Shown: positions 14,395-20,908 of the stretch, one piece after another | Layout of the letters: each line of letters begins with the position of its first letter | How positions within the stretch are numbered: the first letter of the stretch is position 1 | From: Anaerolineae bacterium | Lineage (GTDB): Bacteria; Chloroflexota; Anaerolineae; 4572-78; J111 | Direction of reading: 5' to 3' | NCBI GenBank assembly: GCA_023382535.1 | Contig: JAHDWA010000113.1 | Location: 1-20,908, forward strand | Length of the DNA: 20,908 bases | Made by a program: the position numbers and the translations under genes | The notes under the pieces: model-generated | What the model was told of the DNA's origin: nothing | Database searches by the model: none | Seen by the model: only the letters and a program-made list of their open reading frames with translations

Positions 14395-16737
14395 CTATGA
14401 AGTCGGCAGCGAAGCCACACCGGCGGCCCCGCCCGTCCACAGCAGCAGGTACAGGCCCACTAAAATCAAGAGGCCGACCACCAAAATCAACAAATAATTC
14501 TGGGCGCGGCCCGTTTGGAGCAGCCGCAGTTGGCCGCCGAAGCGGTTGAAAGCGTTGGGGACGCCATTGACAAAGTAGCCGTCAACGCCGTACTTATCAA
14601 AGGCGGCGGTCCCGTCGGCCAGCAGGTTGGTGAAGCGGCCAAAGAAATTGACAATCGGGTTGATGACCCAGTCGTAATCAAATTTGGCGCAGAAATTTGC
14701 CAGCGCCATGACCGGGTAGATAATCAAGCCCCGGTAAATTTCGTCGAAGTAATACTTGTTTCTCAAAATGGTGAAGATGGGTTTGCCGATGACCGGGATG
14801 GTTTCGATGGGATCCAGTTCTTCGGCCGTTTGGCGGCGGGAATAAAGCCACCAGCCAAAGGCAAAGGAAACCAACCCTAACAGAGTCGAGGTAATGGCGA
14901 CGCTGGCCGTGAAAGGCACGGCTTCAAAAACCAGACCCGGCGTAGCTTCTTCAGCCAGCAGATGGACTTCACCGGCAAAGCCGTGCAGCCAGCCGCCGAT
15001 CAGCGGGCCGATAACCGGGAAATCTGCGGGTACGTTGATAAAGCCGAGGAAAATGGCAAAGACAGCCAGGATAATCAGGGGCATCGTCATGCGCCAGCCA
15101 GGCTCGGCGGCGTGTTCGGCTAAACTGGTGCGCGGCCGGCCAAAAAAAACCAGCCCAATTTGGCGGCCCATGTAGAAGGCTGTGAAAATTGCCCCGACCG
15201 TCCCGGCGATGTAGACCCAAAAGGCCAGGGACTCGGAGCGGTGGATAAACGCTTCCGCCAATATTTCGTCCTTGCTCCAGAAACCGGCAAAGGGGAAAAT
15301 GCCGACCAACGCCAGCGTGCCCATTAGATAAGCCCAGAAGCTGGCTTTCATCTTGTCGTAGAGTGCGCCCATATTGCGCATGTCCTGTGGGTCGGGGTGG
15401 GCGTGATGGGTGTGCGCTTCGTGGTGTTCGTCGTGGACCTCGTGCTCGTGGAGTTCGGCCTCGCCGTGGCCATGTTCCTCGCCCAGGCCATGTCCGTGCG
15501 CTGCGTGGATCTCATGCTCCATAGCGTGGATGATCGAGCCGGAGCCCATAAACAAGAGCGCCTTGAAGAAGGAATGGGTCAACAGGTGAAAGATACCAGC
15601 GACAAACCCACCCAGGCCGAGGGCCATCATCATATAACCCAGCTGGCTGATGGTCGAGTAGGCCAGCACCCGCTTGACATCGTATTGAGCCACGCCGATG
15701 GTTGCCCCCATCACTGCGGTGATCGCGCCGATAATGGCGACCCACTGCAAGGCCGGGCTGTGCTCCATCGTAGCAAAGAGGGGCAGCATACGGGCCACCA
15801 GGTAGACCCCGGCGGAGACCATCGTCGCCGCGTGGATGAGGGCGGAGACGGGCGTCGGGCCTTCCATGGCGTCGGGCAGCCAGACATGCAGCGGGAACTG
15901 GGCGCTTTTGCCGACGGCTCCGCCAAAGATAAGCAGGGCGCTCAGCGTGGCGACCGGGATACCCCACAGCGTTACTTCGGTCAGGTGCTCCAGCATATCC
16001 GGGGCAAAAATCTCGCGGAAATTCAGCGTGCCGGCGGCGCTCCACAAAATCATCATCCCGGCAAAAAGCAGGACATCGCCGATGCGGGTGGTCATAAAGG
16101 CTTTGAGGGCGGCCAGCTTGGGCGGGATTTTGTCTGGCCCGGCGTAGCGCCAGAAGGTCAGCGCCTGCCACCAGTTGCGCGGCTTTTCGACCTTGTCGGT
16201 GTCGGGATAGGTCTTCTCGAACCAGAAGCCGATCAGCAGGTAAGAACACAAGCCCATGATTTCCCAGGAGATGAAGAGCAGGAGCAGGTTGTCGGCAATG
16301 ACCAGCGCGAGCATCCCGGCGGCAAAGAGAGAGACGTAGGCGAAGAAGCGGGAGTAGCGGCCAAATTCGGCTTCGTAGCCTTCCATGTACTCGGAAGCAT
16401 AGATGAAGATGAGGGTGCAGACAAAGGGGACCATGAAGAGCATGGCGGCGGTGAAGCCGTCTACGGCAAAGCCGGTGTTAAAGACGCTGGTGCCGGCGGG
16501 AATCCATTCGATGGGCAGGTTCCAGCCGTCAATGTGAAGGCCATGGTGGGCGTCGGCCATATACGCGCCGATGGTGTTAAAAACGATGGCCCAGGAATGG
16601 ATGGTAGACAGGATAATAGCGGCAATAGCCAGGCCGGCGCTGCCTTTTTTGCTGCGGTTCAAGCCGAGGATAATGGCGGCAAAGGCAATCAGGGGATAGA
16701 CCGGGATGAGCCAGATATAATCAAAGAAAAAGTTCAT
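14395..16737 (-). CDS. nuoL: NADH-quinone oxidoreductase subunit L with a His-rich loop
   Basis: NuoL, the distal proton-pumping subunit of complex I; 780 residues against about 610-650 for typical members. Conserved groups: ISWEIMGLCSYLLIGFW with Glu159, FGGAVGKSAQFPLHVWLPDAMEGPTPVSALIHAATMV with Lys277, THSFFKALLFMGSG with Lys392, and GFWSKDEI with Lys489-Asp490. The C-terminus keeps the long amphipathic lateral helix and final membrane helix. Extra length comes from about 25 residues after GFWFEKTY, from a loop at about 404-447 with 16 His and many Glu/Asp, and from a long region before the lateral helix. The start is ATG at 16735-16737 after AAAGGAT; an upstream GTG-type extension would translate the spacer repeat and is rejected. 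Confidence 0.95.
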   Translation of the reverse strand: MNFFFDYIWLIPVYPLIAFAAIILGLNRSKKGSAGLAIAAIILSTIHSWAIVFNTIGAYMADAHHGLHIDGWNLPIEWIPAGTSVFNTGFAVDGFTAAMLFMVPFVCTLIFIYASEYMEGYEAEFGRYSRFFAYVSLFAAGMLALVIADNLLLLFISWEIMGLCSYLLIGFWFEKTYPDTDKVEKPRNWWQALTFWRYAGPDKIPPKLAALKAFMTTRIGDVLLFAGMMILWSAAGTLNFREIFAPDMLEHLTEVTLWGIPVATLSALLIFGGAVGKSAQFPLHVWLPDAMEGPTPVSALIHAATMVSAGVYLVARMLPLFATMEHSPALQWVAIIGAITAVMGATIGVAQYDVKRVLAYSTISQLGYMMMALGLGGFVAGIFHLLTHSFFKALLFMGSGSIIHAMEHEIHAAHGHGLGEEHGHGEAELHEHEVHDEHHEAHTHHAHPDPQDMRNMGALYDKMKASFWAYLMGTLALVGIFPFAGFWSKDEILAEAFIHRSESLAFWVYIAGTVGAIFTAFYMGRQIGLVFFGRPRTSLAEHAAEPGWRMTMPLIILAVFAIFLGFINVPADFPVIGPLIGGWLHGFAGEVHLLAEEATPGLVFEAVPFTASVAITSTLLGLVSFAFGWWLYSRRQTAEELDPIETIPVIGKPIFTILRNKYYFDEIYRGLIIYPVMALANFCAKFDYDWVINPIVNFFGRFTNLLADGTAAFDKYGVDGYFVNGVPNAFNRFGGQLRLLQTGRAQNYLLILVVGLLILVGLYLLLWTGGAAGVASLPTS
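15397..15528 (-). other. His/Glu-rich insertion in NuoL
   Basis: These codons encode about 44 residues with 16 His and a similar number of Glu/Asp, in patterns such as HGHG, HEHE, DEHHE and HTHH. They lie between the helix carrying Lys392 and the DMRNMG segment that normally follows directly. The composition suggests metal or proton binding (inference). Confidence 0.85.
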
Positions 16738-16755
16738 GGTTAATCCTTTGGCTGA

Positions 16756-16818
16756 CAATTGATAATTGATGATTGACCATTTACAATTGCCAACAGTCAA
16801 CGATCAATTGTTAATTTT
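16756..16818. repeat. Inverted heptamer arrays, CAATTGA type, between nuoK and nuoL
   Basis: Nine units in exact 7-nt phase, from CAATTGA, TAATTGA, TGATTGA, CCATTTA and CAATTGC to CAACAGT, CAACGAT, CAATTGT and TAATTTT. Units from the right end read on the minus strand (CAATTGA, TCGTTGA) match those from the left end on the plus strand, so the array is head-to-head inverted. It overlaps the nuoK stop codon (16811-16813). Confidence 0.75.
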
Positions 16819-17122
16819 TGAGAATATCCAACTCTTCGACCACAACCGAGTGGCGGCGGCGATAAACCGCAATCACAATCGCCAGGCCGACCGCTGCTTC
16901 AGCCGCCGCAACGGTGATGACGATGATTGCAAAAATTTGCCCGGCGACATCATTGGGAGCAATGTAGCGCCAGAAGGCAACCAGGTTGATATTGACGGCG
17001 TTCAGAATCAGCTCCACACCCATCAGAATAGCAATGGCATTCTTACGGGTGAGCGCCCCGTACACGCCGATGCTAAAGAGGGCCGCCGAAACGGTCAACC
17101 ACCACGATAAAGGAATCGCCAT
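16811..17122 (-). CDS. nuoK: NADH-quinone oxidoreductase subunit K
   Basis: NuoK, a three-helix membrane subunit of complex I in the proton-channel region; 103 residues, normal length. Both essential membrane glutamates are present: Glu37 in MGVELILNAVN and Glu75 in AAAEAAVGLAI. The RRR cluster after the third helix fits the cytoplasmic side. The ATG at 17120-17122 shares one base with the nuoJ stop codon (TAATG), and GAGGTG lies just upstream inside nuoJ, so translation is probably coupled. The last codon and stop lie in the heptamer array that fills the spacer to nuoL. Confidence 0.96.
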   Translation of the reverse strand: MAIPLSWWLTVSAALFSIGVYGALTRKNAIAILMGVELILNAVNINLVAFWRYIAPNDVAGQIFAIIVITVAAAEAAVGLAIVIAVYRRRHSVVVEELDILKN

Positions 17123-17670
17123 TATTTCACCTCTTCCGCCGCAATTTTCTCACGGGCCAGGATAACCGCTCCAATCAAGGCCACCGACAGGAGCACACCG
17201 ACGACTTCAAAGGGGATGAGGTAACTGCCCAGAAAGGCCAGGCCCAACTGCCCGACGACATCAGCGCCGGGTTCGGCATCGCTGACCGGCCAGTTGATGG
17301 AACCGACGACTGCCAGCAAGATCACAAACAGGGCCAAAACGACCGGCGCCGCCACCCACCACTGGTGGTTGGCCTGGCTCTGGCTGGCATCCATCACCCG
17401 GCGCGAGAACATGATGGCAAATAGGATCAGCACGGCGATCGCCCCAATGTAAACAAATAACTGGACGACTGCCAAGAAGCCCGCGCTGAGCAGCACGTAA
17501 TAACCACTCACACCAAAAAAAGACAAAATCAGGTAGAGGGCGCTGTGGAACAAATTCCGGCTGGTGACCACTCCCAGCGCCCCGCCAATCGTACAGAGGG
17601 TCATTACCCAAAAGACAATCTGGGTCAGCGGTATTTGCGATGGATCGAAGGCTGTTGGATCAAAAGGCAT
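17122..17670 (-). CDS. nuoJ: NADH-quinone oxidoreductase subunit J
   Basis: NuoJ, a five-helix membrane subunit of complex I; 182 residues, close to the usual size. The diagnostic block runs from NLFHSALYLILSFFGVSGYY (residues 39-58) through AGFLAVVQLFVYIGAIAVLILFAIMF (63-88), including the third helix whose mid-membrane bulge is linked to coupling. The start is ATG at 17668-17670 with AAAGG about 8 nt upstream. nuoI normally lies between nuoH and nuoJ, but here that place is taken by 86 bp of heptamer repeat. The stop codon overlaps the nuoK start. Confidence 0.95.
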   Translation of the reverse strand: MPFDPTAFDPSQIPLTQIVFWVMTLCTIGGALGVVTSRNLFHSALYLILSFFGVSGYYVLLSAGFLAVVQLFVYIGAIAVLILFAIMFSRRVMDASQSQANHQWWVAAPVVLALFVILLAVVGSINWPVSDAEPGADVVGQLGLAFLGSYLIPFEVVGVLLSVALIGAVILAREKIAAEEVK

Positions 17671-17686
17671 AGAGAAACCTTTCCAG

Positions 17687-17756
17687 GCTGCAGGTTACAG
17701 GTCGCAAGATGAGTGTCTCTCCACGACTTGCAACTTGCTACCTTGCAACTTGTTTT
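17687..17756. repeat. Inverted heptamer arrays, TTGCAAC type, between nuoH and nuoJ
   Basis: Left half, plus strand: GCTGCAG, GTTACAG, GTCGCAA, GATGAGT. Right half: CACGACT, TGCAACT, TGCTACC, TTGCAAC, TTGTTTT, which on the minus strand reads as the same family (CAAGTTGCAAGGTAGCAAG). All are in 7-nt phase and fill nearly the whole spacer. Confidence 0.7.
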
Positions 17757-19004
17757 CTACTTTCCACTGGCGGCCACCGGCTCGACGGCGGTGACGGCGC
17801 GCAGCCCTTTGCTGCGGCTGCGGCGGGCCGCATTGGACACAACGGCAACAGCAATGGCGGCAATCAGTACATTGACCGCCAGGAGCGCGACCACCTCGCC
17901 GGCATAGCCCAATCCACTTAAGGGGCCGGGTTCAACCGGAATGGCGGCGTTGCTGCCGGGCGCAAAGAATCGAACCACTATAGCCACGCCAATCATCAGG
18001 GCCAGCGACAACGGCACCAGGAATTTCCAGCCAAAATCAAGCAGGTGGTCAATCCGAAAGCGCGGCAGCGTTCCCCGGAACCACATCAGAATAAAGACAA
18101 AGAAGAAGACTTTGAGGGTGAGGGCAATAAACCCGAGGATTGGCCCAATCGGCCCGGGCAGCGCGGCAACATTAATAAAGGGGATCTGCCAGCCGCCTAA
18201 GAACAGGACCGCGCAGAAGAAGGACAAGGCGAACATATGGACATATTCAGCAATCATGAACATGCCAAATTTGATGCCGCTGTATTCGGTATGGAAGCCG
18301 GCCACCAGCTCTGACTCGGCCTCGATCAAGTCGAAGGGAGAGCGGCCAGTTTCGGCGATCCCCGCCAGGAAGAAAATAAGGAAAACAACGGGCAGTGAAA
18401 CGACATACCACATCCCGCTTTGAGCCTCGACAATGCCGACCATTGACATCGAACCGGCAGCCATCGTCACCGTAATCAGGGCCATAATCATCGGGATTTC
18501 GTAGGTCAACAACATGGCCACCACCCGAAATGCGCCAAGCAGGGCATACTTGTTGTTAGAGGCCCAGCCGCCCATCAAAATAGATAACGTTCCGAGGCCC
18601 CCGACAGCCACGATATACAAGAGGGCGACATTGAGATCCGACCCAACAAAGCCCGGCGCAAAAGGAATGACGGCGAAGGTCATAATCGCCGAAATCATGG
18701 CCAGGCCGGGCGCAATGTTATAAACAATACGGTCGGCAGCGGCCGGGGTGATGTCCTCTTTGGTGAACATCTTGATCATATCGGCCACAGCCTGCAGCAA
18801 GCCAAATGGTCCGGCCCGGTTTGGTCCAATCCGGTCTTGAATACGGGCAATAATTTTGCGTTCCAGCCAGGTCAGGATAATCAGCATGGCCGGAGCCACT
18901 ACTGCCACAATGCTGGCCAGAACAAGGTGCATAATGAAGCGGGCCACCCCTTCGTTGACCAGGGGGATATTCAAGCTAACAATCCAGGCAATTATCTCTT
19001 GCAT
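17757..19004 (-). CDS. nuoH: NADH-quinone oxidoreductase subunit H
   Basis: NuoH, the membrane subunit that forms the quinone chamber together with NuoB and NuoD; 415 residues, somewhat longer than the common 320-350. Hallmarks are WLERKIIARIQDRIGPNRAGP (residues 46-66), ETGRSPFDLIEAESELVAGFHTEYSG (218-243) and the GTLPRFRIDHLLDFGWKFLVPL segment. The extra length lies in the N-terminal helix region and a C-terminal helix with a basic, Ala-rich tail. The start is ATG at 19002-19004 after GGGAG; an upstream TTG at 19019 would remove this site. The partner genes nuoB, C, D and I are absent on both sides. Confidence 0.95.
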   Translation of the reverse strand: MQEIIAWIVSLNIPLVNEGVARFIMHLVLASIVAVVAPAMLIILTWLERKIIARIQDRIGPNRAGPFGLLQAVADMIKMFTKEDITPAAADRIVYNIAPGLAMISAIMTFAVIPFAPGFVGSDLNVALLYIVAVGGLGTLSILMGGWASNNKYALLGAFRVVAMLLTYEIPMIMALITVTMAAGSMSMVGIVEAQSGMWYVVSLPVVFLIFFLAGIAETGRSPFDLIEAESELVAGFHTEYSGIKFGMFMIAEYVHMFALSFFCAVLFLGGWQIPFINVAALPGPIGPILGFIALTLKVFFFVFILMWFRGTLPRFRIDHLLDFGWKFLVPLSLALMIGVAIVVRFFAPGSNAAIPVEPGPLSGLGYAGEVVALLAVNVLIAAIAVAVVSNAARRSRSKGLRAVTAVEPVAASGK

Positions 19005-19029
19005 TAATTCATCTCCCAAAGGGACAGAA

Positions 19030-19126
19030 GATAGTAGATGGAGGATAGTAGATAGAGGATAGAAGATCGAAACTACTCCTTCCTTTCCATCTACTATCTG
19101 CCATCTTCAATCCTCTATTCTCTATC
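19030..19126. repeat. Inverted heptamer arrays, GATAGTA type, between nuoA and nuoH
   Basis: The plus-strand array 19030-19071 has six units: GATAGTA, GATGGAG, GATAGTA, GATAGAG, GATAGAA, GATCGAA. The minus-strand array 19085-19126 has six: GATAGAG, AATAGAG, GATTGAA, GATGGCA, GATAGTA, GATGGAA. All are in exact 7-nt phase. The two arrays include a perfect 14-bp inverted match (19029-19042 with 19086-19099). A transcript crossing it could fold back over about 100 nt. Confidence 0.85.
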
Positions 19127-19138
19127 TTCCGTTCCACA

Positions 19139-19495
19139 TTACCACCACTGCATTGCACCTTTACGCCAGGCGTACAGCAGGCCATCGAACAAAAGCACGA
19201 TAAAAACCGTCGCCCAAATGAGCGTGTAGAGCGGCAACTGGTTTAAGGCTACGGCAAAGGGGAACAAAAAGATCGCTTCGACATCGAAAACCACAAAGAT
19301 GATGGCATAAATGTAGTACTGGGCCTTAAATTGCACCCAGGTATCGCCGATGGTCTCAATGCCCGACTCGTAAGTTTCTTGTTTAGCTGGATTTGGCTTT
19401 TTGGGCCGGAGGGCCCAGGCGATGATGAGGGTGACGATGGGGATGGTCAGCGTGATGAACCCCAGTACGCCGATAAACTCGAAGTCCTTTAGCAC
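19139..19495 (-). CDS. nuoA: NADH-quinone oxidoreductase subunit A
   Basis: NuoA, a three-helix membrane subunit of complex I near the quinone site; 118 residues, normal length. YESGIETIGDTWVQFKAQYY (residues 42-61) is the conserved loop between helices 1 and 2, followed by FVVFDVEAIFLFPFA with the conserved Asp71 and Glu73. The start is GTG at 19493-19495, with AGGAGGAGG about 7 nt upstream. It is the first gene of the operon, 48 bp after the -10 box. In usual operons nuoB, C, D and often E, F, G follow; here nuoH is next after 134 bp of spacer. Confidence 0.96.
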   Translation of the reverse strand: MLKDFEFIGVLGFITLTIPIVTLIIAWALRPKKPNPAKQETYESGIETIGDTWVQFKAQYYIYAIIFVVFDVEAIFLFPFAVALNQLPLYTLIWATVFIVLLFDGLLYAWRKGAMQWW

Positions 19496-19542
19496 AGCAA
19501 TCCTCCTCCTTGAAGCAAGCCGCCTTTATTCTGAGCGCGACG

Positions 19543-19570
19543 ATTATAACATGCTTCGATAGGTAGACAA
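19543..19570 (-). promoter_or_regulatory. Promoter of the nuo operon
   Basis: On the minus strand, TTGTCT (19565-19570) and TATAAT (19543-19548) are 16 bp apart. TG at the -15 position gives an extended -10 (TGTTATAAT). Confidence 0.82.
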
Positions 19571-19700
19571 AATCCTCATCTTATGTGACTCAAAGGGACG
19601 GCAAAATCATAGCACAATTTACCTTAATCGAAAAATCAACTTGTTCTATTTATCACAACAAATTGGCCAAAAAACGCTATTCGCTTGACTCTTATAGCAA

Positions 19701-19709
19701 TGGTATAAT
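19701..19709 (+). promoter_or_regulatory. Extended -10 promoter of the FemAB-like gene
   Basis: TGGTATAAT (19701-19709) is an extended -10 box. TTGACT at 19685-19690 is too close (13 bp) to serve as a normal -35, so the extended element may suffice. A start near 19716 leaves about 17 nt before the GTG. Confidence 0.6.
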
Positions 19710-19732
19710 TTCGCCACTATGGAGAATAAAGA

Positions 19733-20800
19733 GTGACCAACCTTCCCTCTTCCAATCTTCCCTCCCTCCCCGCTTCCTCCCTGCTAACTCCAGCAGTCGA
19801 GTGGGACTCTCATCTACTGGCTGGCCACGACCACCTCCTGCAAAGCTGGGCCTGGGGCGAATTAAAAGGTCGCTTTGGCTGGTCGGCGGCGCGGGTCCGC
19901 GCGCCAGAGGGTGAGGGCACGGCGCAAATCCTCTTTCGCCGCCTGCCCCTAGGATTGAGCCTGGCTTATATTCCTAAAGGTCCTGTGCTTGATTGGACAA
20001 ACAGCGAGCAATGCCGCGCCCTTTTTGCTGCCCTCCACGCCGAGGCCAAAAAACGGCGCGCGGTTCTCCTCAAAGTCGAACCTAATCTCTGGAGTCCAGA
20101 CTTTAGTCTTGATCGCCCTCGGAGTGAAGCAGCAATTGATTTCCTGACAAGGTCCGGCTTCACTCCGGCCGACACCATCCAGCCCCGCACCTCGCTGGTA
20201 ATTGACCTCAGCGGTGATGAGGCAGCAATTTTAGCCACGATGAAACAAAAAACCCGTTACAACATTCGCCTGGCGGAAAAAAAGGGCGTCACCATTCGCC
20301 AGGGAGGGACCGAGGATGTAGCGATCTTTTACCAACTGGCCCAAATTACCGCCGTCCGTGACGGCTTTGGTGTCCACAGTCTCGATTACTACCGGGCCGC
20401 CTATGATCTTTTTGCGCCGGGTCACTGCGCTCTGCTCATCGCCGAATTCGAAGGCCGACCCCTGGCGGCGCTGATGGCTTTTAGCTTTGGCCGGGAAGCT
20501 TACTATTTCTACGGCGCTTCAGCTAATGAGCAGCGCAACCTGATGGCTCCCTACCTGCTCCAGTGGGAAGCAATCCGTTGGGCCAAAAGCCAGGGCTGTA
20601 CCTGTTACGATTTGTGGGGCATTCCCGACGCCGACCCTGTCACCCTGGAGGCCGAGTTTGAGCAGCGCCACGATAACCTGTGGGGAGTTTACCGCTTCAA
20701 GCGTGGTTTCGGCGGGCAGTGGGTGCAGAGCATCGGCGCGTTTGACACCGTCTACAATCCACTGCTGTACCAGTTTTACAAGCTGATGCGGCGACGTTAA
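19733..20800 (+). CDS. FemAB/GNAT-type aminoacyltransferase
   Basis: A 355-residue protein of the FemABX / GNAT-fold peptidyltransferase group, built from two acetyltransferase-like halves. Diagnostic segments are QSWAWGELKGRFGW near residue 37, LAYIPKGPVLDW, the MKQKTRYNIRLAEKKGV block at about 180-196, the second GNAT half with YFYGASANEQRNLMAPYLLQWEAIRWAKSQG, and YDLWGIPD. Fem proteins transfer amino acids from aminoacyl-tRNA to lipid II or peptidoglycan stems; related bacterial enzymes act on other acceptors, so the target is open. The start is GTG at 19733 with GGAG 8 nt upstream; no other in-frame start lies nearby. The first 20 residues come from a pyrimidine-rich repeat-like stretch. 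It is divergent from nuoA. Confidence 0.87.
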   Translation: MTNLPSSNLPSLPASSLLTPAVEWDSHLLAGHDHLLQSWAWGELKGRFGWSAARVRAPEGEGTAQILFRRLPLGLSLAYIPKGPVLDWTNSEQCRALFAALHAEAKKRRAVLLKVEPNLWSPDFSLDRPRSEAAIDFLTRSGFTPADTIQPRTSLVIDLSGDEAAILATMKQKTRYNIRLAEKKGVTIRQGGTEDVAIFYQLAQITAVRDGFGVHSLDYYRAAYDLFAPGHCALLIAEFEGRPLAALMAFSFGREAYYFYGASANEQRNLMAPYLLQWEAIRWAKSQGCTCYDLWGIPDADPVTLEAEFEQRHDNLWGVYRFKRGFGGQWVQSIGAFDTVYNPLLYQFYKLMRRR

Positions 20801-20813
20801 CCTCAATAACCTC

Positions 20814-20844
20814 ATTTTCTATCTACTATCTTCCATCCTCTATC
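20814..20844 (-). repeat. Heptamer array of the GATAGTA type after the FemAB-like gene
   Basis: Read on the minus strand, units GATAGAG, GATGGAA, GATAGTA, GATAGAA and a degenerate fifth lie in exact 7-nt phase (ATC at 20821, 20828, 20835 and 20842 on the plus strand). It is the same family as the nuoA-nuoH spacer array, 1.7 kb away, which makes it a dispersed repeat. Confidence 0.75.
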
Positions 20845-20876
20845 TTCTTTCTTCCCCTCCATCTTTCCATTTTCGT

Positions 20877-20905
20877 TTGACTTGACCCCCACTTTATGGT
20901 ATGAT
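20877..20905 (+). promoter_or_regulatory. Promoter for a gene beyond the right edge
   Basis: TTGACT (20877-20882) and TATGAT (20900-20905) are 17 bp apart, with TGG before the -10 as an extended element. The gene it drives lies outside the window. Confidence 0.7.
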
Positions 20906-20908
20906 TCC

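Noticed and set aside
15397..16743. A 448-codon plus-strand ORF opposite nuoL
   Set aside because: It is the antisense frame of a well-conserved nuoL gene, has a composition typical of shadow frames (Gly/Asp/His/Gln-rich), and matches no family.
16756..16818. CRISPR array
   Set aside because: Units are 7-nt, degenerate and contiguous, with no spacer sequences of regular length and no cas genes nearby.
19030..19126. An insertion-sequence remnant in the nuoA-nuoH spacer
   Set aside because: The inverted match is part of short tandem units; there is no transposase fragment or target duplication.

Overview
The window looks like a chromosomal piece of a Chloroflexota bacterium, probably an Anaerolineae-type lineage. 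This is inferred from gene content and style: a lipoprotein sugar-binding protein with an Ala/Thr/Glu/Pro linker next to LacI regulators, a DUF711 protein, a stand-alone SWIM zinc finger, a FemAB-like transferase and a separate complex I membrane-arm operon. No rRNA, tRNA, CRISPR array, insertion sequence or phage gene was seen.

Layout. (1) 1-2805, minus strand: the N-terminal part of a sugar ABC transporter binding lipoprotein that runs off the left edge, preceded by two different LacI-family regulators. Each regulator has a near-consensus sigma-70 promoter followed directly by two tandem 12-bp operators, 13 bp centre to centre; the operator sequences differ between the two genes. (2) 2893-3403, plus strand: a small SWIM zinc-finger gene behind a structured leader with its own promoter, a hairpin that would hide a ribosome binding site, a 17-codon ORF and a terminator-like hairpin. 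(3) 3440-7465, plus strand: a polysaccharide or glycolipid group made of a YbhN-type membrane protein, an FAD-dependent oxidoreductase and a UDP-glucose 6-dehydrogenase. (4) 7632-9532, plus strand: DUF711 and DUF1579 proteins. (5) 9562-11096, minus strand: an alkaline-phosphatase-superfamily metalloenzyme and an O-methyltransferase. (6) 11199-19570, minus strand: promoter, nuoA-H-J-K-L-M-N and terminator. (7) 19701-20908, plus strand: a FemAB/GNAT-type aminoacyltransferase, then a promoter for a gene beyond the right edge.

The nuo operon holds exactly the seven membrane subunits of complex I (NuoA, H, J, K, L, M, N). None of the peripheral-arm subunits (B, C, D, E, F, G, I) is present. The spacers nuoA-nuoH, nuoH-nuoJ and nuoK-nuoL are filled with degenerate heptamer repeats in strict 7-nt phase. 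Each spacer has its own consensus and is built as two arrays in opposite orientation. NuoL carries a loop of about 44 residues with 16 histidines.

No complete novel defence or mobile system is visible. The most unusual signals are the inverted heptamer arrays, the structured leader before the SWIM gene, the paired operator designs of the two LacI regulators, and the His-rich NuoL loop on a membrane-arm-only operon.
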